From the NCBI GenBank assembly GCA_035644895.1, contig DASQNQ010000209.1:1-10873 (forward strand): a stretch of 10,873 nt of DNA, read 5' to 3'. The notes below the pieces were generated by a model. That model was not told where the DNA came from. It saw nothing but the letters and a program-made list of their open reading frames with translations, and searched no databases. Origin of the DNA: Falsiroseomonas sp035644895 (GTDB taxonomy: Bacteria > Pseudomonadota > Alphaproteobacteria > Acetobacterales > Acetobacteraceae). Made by a program: the position numbers and the translations under genes. Shown here in pieces: positions 6,357 through 10,873 of the stretch; position 1 is the first letter of the stretch, and every line of letters begins with the position of its first letter.

Positions 6357-6797
6357 ATGCTCGTCGAGATCTGGACCGATGGCGGCTGCAAGCCGAACCC
6401 CGGCCCGGGCGGCTGGGGCGCCATCCTCAGGTACGGCGAGACGGAACGCGAGCTGTCAGGCGCCGACGCCGCCACCACCAACAACCGGATGGAGCTGACC
6501 GCCGCCGCCTCCGCGCTCGAGGCGCTGAGGCGGCCCTGCCGAGTCGTGCTGCACACCGACAGCGAGTATGTGCGCAACGGCATGGAGCGCTGGGTGAAGG
6601 GCTGGGTGCGCAACAACTGGCGGAACGCGGCGAAGGACCCGGTGGCGAATTACGAGCTTTGGCAGCGCCTCCTGGCGGCCGCCAAGCCGCACGACATCGA
6701 GTGGCGCTGGGTGCGCGGCCATTCCGGCGACCCGATGAACGAGCGCGCCGACCGCCTCGCCACGGCGGCGCGGGAGGATCTGCTGGGCGGGCGCTGA
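6357..6797 (+). CDS. rnhA: Ribonuclease HI
   Basis: RNase HI cleaves the RNA strand of RNA-DNA hybrids, such as R-loops and replication primers. The 146-residue protein has the full catalytic set: D8 in VEIWTDGGCKPNPGPGGWG, E46 in NNRMELTAA, D68 in LHTDSEYV and D132 in NERADRLA. The loop histidine is H122 in VRGHSGD. The basic segment ERWVKGWVRNNWRNAAKDPV matches the hybrid-binding handle of E. coli type enzymes. I give the ATG at 6357, but a GTG at 6348 that overlaps the thrB stop as GTGA is equally possible and adds three residues (149 in total). The GGGG just before the ATG is too close to serve it. It is the last gene of the ispH-thrB-rnhA cluster and ends 46 bp from the convergent kinase gene. 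Confidence 0.96.
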   Translation: MLVEIWTDGGCKPNPGPGGWGAILRYGETERELSGADAATTNNRMELTAAASALEALRRPCRVVLHTDSEYVRNGMERWVKGWVRNNWRNAAKDPVANYELWQRLLAAAKPHDIEWRWVRGHSGDPMNERADRLATAAREDLLGGR

Positions 6798-6800
6798 CCA

Positions 6801-6813
6801 GGCCGCTTCGGCC
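6801..6813. terminator. Possible small hairpin between convergent rnhA and the kinase gene
   Basis: GGCCG (6801-6805) and CGGCC (6809-6813) flank CTT in the 46-bp gap between the two stops. The stem is only five pairs and no T-run follows on either strand, so it is at best a weak or Rho-assisted end signal. Confidence 0.25.
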
Positions 6814-6843
6814 CGACGACGGCTGCCGGCGAGGAGGAGGTCC

Positions 6844-9800
6844 CTATGCGGCCGCCGGCTGCAGCAGCAGGGCGACCTGCGCCTCCACCGCCTCCGCCGT
6901 GACCGGCTTGCGGAGCACGGCGAAGGGCCCGCCCCGCGCCGCCTCCTCCAGCGCGCTGCGCGTGGCGTCGCCGACATGGCCGGTGACGAGCACGGCGGGA
7001 AGTCCGGGGCGCCTCAGCCGCGCCTCCCGCAGCAGCGCCAGGCCGTCCATGCCGCCCGGCATGGCGAGGTCGGTAACCAGCACGTCCACCGTGGCGCCCG
7101 CATCCAGCCGCGCAAGCGCGGCGGCGCCGCCTCCGGCTTCGCTGACGGCGTGCCCGCGCTCCGCAAGGCCGGCGGTGAGAACGGTCCGCACGGCATCCTC
7201 GTCGTCCACCACCAGCAGCGACTTCGCGGGCACGTGCCGGATGTCCCTGGGGGGCGCCTCCGGCCCGAACAGGTCCCGCTCTTGCAGCGGCCCTGCTTCC
7301 GGCAGCCAGAGCGACACGGTCGTGCCCTGCCCAGGCGCACTCTCGATGGCCAGCGCGCCGCCCGACTGCTCGGCGAAGCCGCGCGCCATGGCGAGGCCGA
7401 GGCCCGTGCCCCTGCCCTTCGGCTTGGTCGTGAAGAACGGCTCCGTCACGCGCGCCAGGACGTCCGGCGTCATGCCGGTGCCGTCGTCGCGAACCGTGAG
7501 GCGAACGTAGCGGCCGGGCGGCAGGTGGCATGGCGCCGGCGCGGCCTGGCCGGCGCCGAGCGCGACGCGGCCCTCGCCGCCCGGCAGCGCGTCGCGTGCG
7601 TTGTTCGCCAGGTTGACCAGCACTGCCTCGAGCTGCCCGGCATCGGCGAGCAGCCTCGGGCACGCCGCCTCCGCCTCGACGGTGACCGCCACGCCTGGGC
7701 CGAGGGTGTGGCGCAGCATCTGGGCGAGGCCATCCAGCATCGGGCGCGGCTCGACCGGCGCCACGGTCAGCTCCCCGCGCCGGGCGAAGGAGAGCAGGCG
7801 TCCCGTCACCGCCGCGCCCCGGTCGGTCGCGTCCGCGGCAAGTTCCAGGAAGCGCAGCGCCCCATCGGGGTCGCGCCCCACGCGCTTGGTGGCGAGCGCG
7901 ATGCCGCCCTGGACGGCCTGCAGCACGTTGTTGAAGTCGTGCGCCACGCCGCCCGCGAGCCGGCCGAGCGCCTCCATCTTGCCCGCCTGCGCCAGGCGAG
8001 CCTCGCTCTCGCGCAGCTCCGCCGTGCGCTCCGCCACCTGCCGTTCCAGCTCGGCCTGGAGGTCCCGGCGCCCGGTCACGTCGCGCGCCACGCCGACCAG
8101 GCGGACGGGCGCATGCGTCCGCGCGTCGCGCTCGACGACCAAGGCCTGCTGCGCAAGCCAGCGCCAGCTTCCGTCGCCGCGCGGCACCCGGTACTCGACG
8201 TCGTAGCGTTCGCTCGCACCGCTGCGGATCGCCGCATGGGCCGCGTCCCGCAAGGGTACGTCGTCCGGGTGGATGGCAGCGAACCAGGCCTGCGCCTCCG
8301 GCGAGTTGTCCGGAACCCAGGCGTCCGCCGACACCTGCGCCCCGGTCAGCGCCACGGCGCAGCGGTCGAGGCGCCAGGCGCCACGGCGGACGTCGAGCTC
8401 CCACACCCCGGCCCCGGCGCCCTCCACCGCGAGCTTCAGCCGCGCCTCGCTCTCGGCCTGGGTGGCCTGCGCCTCCAGCATGTCGTGGATGTCGACGGTC
8501 GTGCCGACCCACTCCACCACCCGCCCCGCGGGGTCGCGAAGGGGTTCGGCGCGGGCCAGCACCCAGCGATGCACGCCGTCGTGGCGCTGCAGCCGGAACC
8601 GTGCCTCGTGCGGCTCGCCCCGCCCGAACGGCCCGCCGATCTCGGCCAGCATGCGGTCACGGTCTTCGGGGTGCAGGAGCACCACCCAGTCCTGCTCGGT
8701 GACCTCCTCCTTCGTAATGCCGGTGTAGGCGCGCCAGCGCTGGCTCGCGTAGATGAAGGTGCCGTCGGGGCGCATGAGCCACGTCATGTGGGATGCGGCT
8801 TCCGTCAGGACACGGTAGCGCGCCTCGCTTCGCGCCAGTGCGTTCTCGGCCTCCTTGCGCGCCGTGACGTCGGACACGACGCCGCTCATCCCGCGTGCCA
8901 CGCCGCCCGCCCCGCGCGACGTCACCGCGCCCTGGCTTCGCAGCCAACGCTCGCCGCCGCCCGGCAGCGGGACGCGGTACTCGATTTCGAAGGCGCTGCC
9001 AGCCGCGCCGCCCGCCGTGCGGGCGATCGCCTCCGCCACCATCGCGCGGTCGCCGGTGTGCACGGCCGAGAGGAACGCCTCCCGGTTCCCCATCTCGCCC
9101 GGCCCGCGACCATACAGGCCCTCGAAGTCCGGCGAGTTCACCTGCCGGTTCGTGGCGGCGTCCCAGTCCCAGGTGCCGATGCCCGCCGCGGCGACCGCGC
9201 GCCGGAAGCGCCCCTCGCTTGCCCGGAGCGCCGCCTCGCGCTCCGCGAGGCTCCCGGCCATGGCATTGAACGCATCGGCGAGCCGCGCGAACTCCGAGCT
9301 GCCCGTCCGCATGACCTGCGGGTCCACGCGCGCCGAAAGGTCGCCCATGCGCCACTGGCTGGCAGCGGCAAGCAGCGCGGCGGTGGGGCGCACAACCAGG
9401 CGGCGGGCGCCGAGCCAGATCAGCGCGAAGGCGAGCAGCGTGCCCGCCGCGATCAGGCCGAGACCCGCGCGCCGCGCCTGCTCCACCGCCGCGAAGGCGC
9501 GCGCCGCATCGAGGCCCACCGTCACGAACATGCCGCTTGCCTCCTCTGCGAGCGGCACGTAGCCGACGATGCGGTCCACCCCGTCCAGCCCCAGGGCGAC
9601 GCTCGTCCCGGCACGGAGCTGCGGCAGGTACCGCCACCAACGCTCGGGCATGCGGGTCCCGACCAGGCCAGGAATCGCCGGCTGCCTCGCCAGGAAGGTG
9701 CCGTTGCGGTCCAGGATGGTCGCGGAGGCACCGGGCGGCAGCGGCACCCGGTCGAGCTGCGCCGCAAGCCAATCGAGGTCGAGCCCCGCCAACACGACAC

Positions 9801-10299
9801 CGGCAACCAGGCCGTCGCGGCCCAGGTAAGGTTGCGCGAAGGAGATGCTGGAGCGCCCGGAGGCCCGGCCCACGATGTGCTCGCCCACCACGAAGCCGCC
9901 GGTCCGCATCGCGTCGCGGAAGTAGGCGCGGTCCGCCAGGCTCCGGCCGGGCCCGTCGGCCAGGACGGAGCAGGTGATGCGCCCCTCCCGGTCGGTCGCG
10001 GTGATGTTCGCGTAGCGCGGGAACTCGCGGAGCAGGTCGGAGAGGTACTCGCGGCAGGCCTCGAAGTCCCCGGCCAGCAGCGGAGGCGCCTTGCCCAATG
10101 CGGTGACGAGCTGGCGTGCGCCCTCGATGACGCGCTCCTGCTCGGCGGCGACGAGGCGGGCGAGCCGCAGCGCGTCCTCGTGCACCAGCCGCTCGCGTTC
10201 CCGGCCAGCGCTCAGCTCGGCGTGGACCTGCAGACCGAGCGCCGGCAGCAACGCGAGGCCGACCAGCAGCAGCAGCCGCGCGAGGAGCGTGGCCCGCAT
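6844..10299 (-). CDS. Membrane-bound hybrid sensor histidine kinase with Cache-like, HAMP, three PAS and receiver domains
   Basis: With the start at 10299 the protein has 1151 residues. Order: TM1 (about 5-25), a periplasmic Cache-like region (26-275), TM2 (278-297), HAMP (299-354), three PAS domains (about 362-484, 492-608, 618-742), a short coiled coil, HisKA, HATPase_c and a C-terminal receiver. The phospho-acceptor is H787 in GGVAHDFNNVLQ. The N box is NLANNARDAL (896-905), G1 is DDGTGM, the F box is EPFFTTK and G2 is GRGTGLGLAMA. The receiver (about 1025-1144) has VVDDED, phospho-Asp D1077 in VTDLAMPG, the VTG threonine and K1131. The ligand is unknown. No output domain or partner regulator is in view, so it must signal through a phosphotransfer protein or a regulator elsewhere. 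An in-frame GTG at 10443 would add 48 residues, but that stretch is Pro/Ala-rich and about a third of its codons end in A or T, unlike the rest. Confidence 0.93.
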   Translation of the reverse strand: MRATLLARLLLLVGLALLPALGLQVHAELSAGRERERLVHEDALRLARLVAAEQERVIEGARQLVTALGKAPPLLAGDFEACREYLSDLLREFPRYANITATDREGRITCSVLADGPGRSLADRAYFRDAMRTGGFVVGEHIVGRASGRSSISFAQPYLGRDGLVAGVVLAGLDLDWLAAQLDRVPLPPGASATILDRNGTFLARQPAIPGLVGTRMPERWWRYLPQLRAGTSVALGLDGVDRIVGYVPLAEEASGMFVTVGLDAARAFAAVEQARRAGLGLIAAGTLLAFALIWLGARRLVVRPTAALLAAASQWRMGDLSARVDPQVMRTGSSEFARLADAFNAMAGSLAEREAALRASEGRFRRAVAAAGIGTWDWDAATNRQVNSPDFEGLYGRGPGEMGNREAFLSAVHTGDRAMVAEAIARTAGGAAGSAFEIEYRVPLPGGGERWLRSQGAVTSRGAGGVARGMSGVVSDVTARKEAENALARSEARYRVLTEAASHMTWLMRPDGTFIYASQRWRAYTGITKEEVTEQDWVVLLHPEDRDRMLAEIGGPFGRGEPHEARFRLQRHDGVHRWVLARAEPLRDPAGRVVEWVGTTVDIHDMLEAQATQAESEARLKLAVEGAGAGVWELDVRRGAWRLDRCAVALTGAQVSADAWVPDNSPEAQAWFAAIHPDDVPLRDAAHAAIRSGASERYDVEYRVPRGDGSWRWLAQQALVVERDARTHAPVRLVGVARDVTGRRDLQAELERQVAERTAELRESEARLAQAGKMEALGRLAGGVAHDFNNVLQAVQGGIALATKRVGRDPDGALRFLELAADATDRGAAVTGRLLSFARRGELTVAPVEPRPMLDGLAQMLRHTLGPGVAVTVEAEAACPRLLADAGQLEAVLVNLANNARDALPGGEGRVALGAGQAAPAPCHLPPGRYVRLTVRDDGTGMTPDVLARVTEPFFTTKPKGRGTGLGLAMARGFAEQSGGALAIESAPGQGTTVSLWLPEAGPLQERDLFGPEAPPRDIRHVPAKSLLVVDDEDAVRTVLTAGLAERGHAVSEAGGGAAALARLDAGATVDVLVTDLAMPGGMDGLALLREARLRRPGLPAVLVTGHVGDATRSALEEAARGGPFAVLRKPVTAEAVEAQVALLLQPAAA

Positions 10300-10647
10300 C
10301 GGCGACCGCGGGCGTGCTGGCCCGAGCTTGGCACGGACCGGCAGTTCCGGTGGCGCAGGGCGACCAGCTTCGGGAAGAGGCCCCGTCCAGGGTCCACCGG
10401 CCGGCGCGGCGCCGACCGTGTCCCGCAACGTTTCATGGTGCACGATTCCGGCCAGCCCTCACGAGATTGCATACCCCATACGCTCGCAGCTTCGTGAGGC
10501 CAACCAGGAAATCGCGGCCGCGTGAACGGCGGGACGGGCAGGCGATCCGGCCCACGGCCCTGTGGCCCGTCTCTTCCCCCGTTCGCCAACGGGCTATGCC
10601 CTGCCGCAATCCCGCGCGATCTTCGTGGCCGGAGATCTCGCTCACCC
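10300..10647. promoter_or_regulatory. Divergent control region between the kinase and the oxidoreductase
   Basis: This stretch of about 350 bp separates two divergent genes and must hold both promoters unless the kinase starts at 10443. I see no convincing -35/-10 pair on either strand. It contains an inverted repeat (10457-10499), a small hairpin with CCCGTT (10578-10583) and AACGGG (10588-10593), and no credible gene. The short open frames across it have no family character. The part from 10444 to 10540 is less GC-rich than its surroundings, as expected for a control region. Confidence 0.5.
10457..10499. repeat. 8-bp perfect inverted repeat with 27-bp spacer, possible operator
   Basis: CCTCACGA (10457-10464) and TCGTGAGG (10492-10499) are exact reverse complements. 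The spacer contains CATAC twice, seven bases apart (about 10470 and 10477). The centre-to-centre distance of the arms is 35 bp. The position between divergent genes would suit a dimeric regulator binding two half sites, or a cruciform or RNA hairpin. Chance cannot be excluded. Confidence 0.4.
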
Positions 10648-10873
10648 ATGAACGCCGCCAGCTGCCTCGACACCGACCCGCTCACCCATGGCCTCTGGGT
10701 GCGCACCGCGCCGCCGGCGCCCGAAACCGCGCCCCTCGCGGGCGAGGTCCGCGCCGACGTCGCGGTCGTTGGCGCCGGCTTCACCGGCCTCTCCGCCGCG
10801 CTGCACCTCGCGGAGGCCGGCCTGCGCGCGGTGGTGCTGGACGCGGCCGAGCCGGGCTTCGGCGGCGCAGGGC
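10648..10873 (+). CDS. FAD-dependent oxidoreductase of the DAO family, 3' end cut by window edge
   Basis: About 75 residues are visible. The dinucleotide-binding fold is clear: ADVAVVGAGFTGLSAALHLA (36-55) with the GxGxxG glycines at 42, 44 and 47, then AVVLDAAEPGFGGAG, which ends the second strand with the acidic residue for the FAD ribose. The preceding LTHGLWVRTAPPAPETAPL resembles the leader of gamma-glutamylputrescine oxidase-like amine oxidases, where a short arm precedes the Rossmann fold. The substrate cannot be named from this fragment. The ATG at 10648 has GGAGA about 12 nt upstream, rather far; a GTG at residue 18 is the alternative. It is divergent from the sensor kinase, so shared control is possible but not shown. 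Confidence 0.88.
   Translation, partial: MNAASCLDTDPLTHGLWVRTAPPAPETAPLAGEVRADVAVVGAGFTGLSAALHLAEAGLRAVVLDAAEPGFGGAG

Noticed and set aside
10300..10443. N-terminal extension of the sensor kinase to the GTG at 10443
   Set aside because: The extra 48 residues are Pro/Ala-rich, codon third positions lose the local G/C bias, and they would precede what looks like the true N-terminal membrane anchor. It is kept as an alternative only.
6976..10497. Plus-strand open frame of about 1170 codons opposite the sensor kinase
   Set aside because: It mirrors a clear multidomain kinase, is rich in Arg, His and Ala without domains, and is the expected antisense artefact of very high GC content.
10433..10645. 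Small minus-strand open frame (70 codons) upstream of the kinase
   Set aside because: It has no ribosome site and no family resemblance, and it covers the putative control region.

Overview
The window looks like chromosomal DNA of a high-GC alphaproteobacterium. The strong G/C bias at third codon positions, the gcvT-gcvH-gcvP order with single-chain GcvP, the ispH-thrB-rnhA cluster and the general character of the proteins suggest Rhodospirillales/Acetobacteraceae (Roseomonas-like). That assignment is inference from protein character and gene order, not from a search. I see no mobile element, CRISPR array, tRNA or rRNA, and no sign of recent transfer.

Left part (1-3180, minus strand): a glycine cleavage operon, gcvT-gcvH-gcvP, with gcvP running off the left edge. 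It is preceded by a clear tandem glycine riboswitch (about 2925-3117) and a plausible sigma70-type promoter (3133-3161). The genes are tightly packed: 15 nt between gcvT and gcvH, and an ATGA overlap between gcvH and gcvP. Glycine would be sensed in the leader and then degraded to CO2, ammonia and a methylene-tetrahydrofolate unit. An 8-bp perfect complement between the stretch just after aptamer 2 and the gcvT GTG start suggests control at translation initiation.

Middle left (3173-4293, minus strand): a two-gene unit made of a small lipoprotein of unknown function and a histidine-phosphatase-superfamily protein. Their stop and start codons overlap (TTGA). The phosphatase lacks the usual RHG arginine.

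Middle right (4409-6797, plus strand): the compact cluster ispH (isoprenoid precursor synthesis), thrB (homoserine kinase of the APH-like type) and rnhA (RNase HI). It is divergent from the lipoprotein unit.

Right part (6844-10299, minus strand): a large membrane-bound hybrid sensor histidine kinase with a periplasmic Cache-like region, HAMP, three PAS domains, HisKA, HATPase and a C-terminal receiver. A region without a gene, about 350 bp, contains an inverted repeat and separates it from a divergent FAD-dependent oxidoreductase that is cut by the right edge.

Most of the window is ordinary core metabolism. The parts most worth a second look are the riboswitch expression platform, the lipoprotein/phosphatase pair, and the control region between the kinase and the oxidoreductase. 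I did not find a convincing new multi-gene system.
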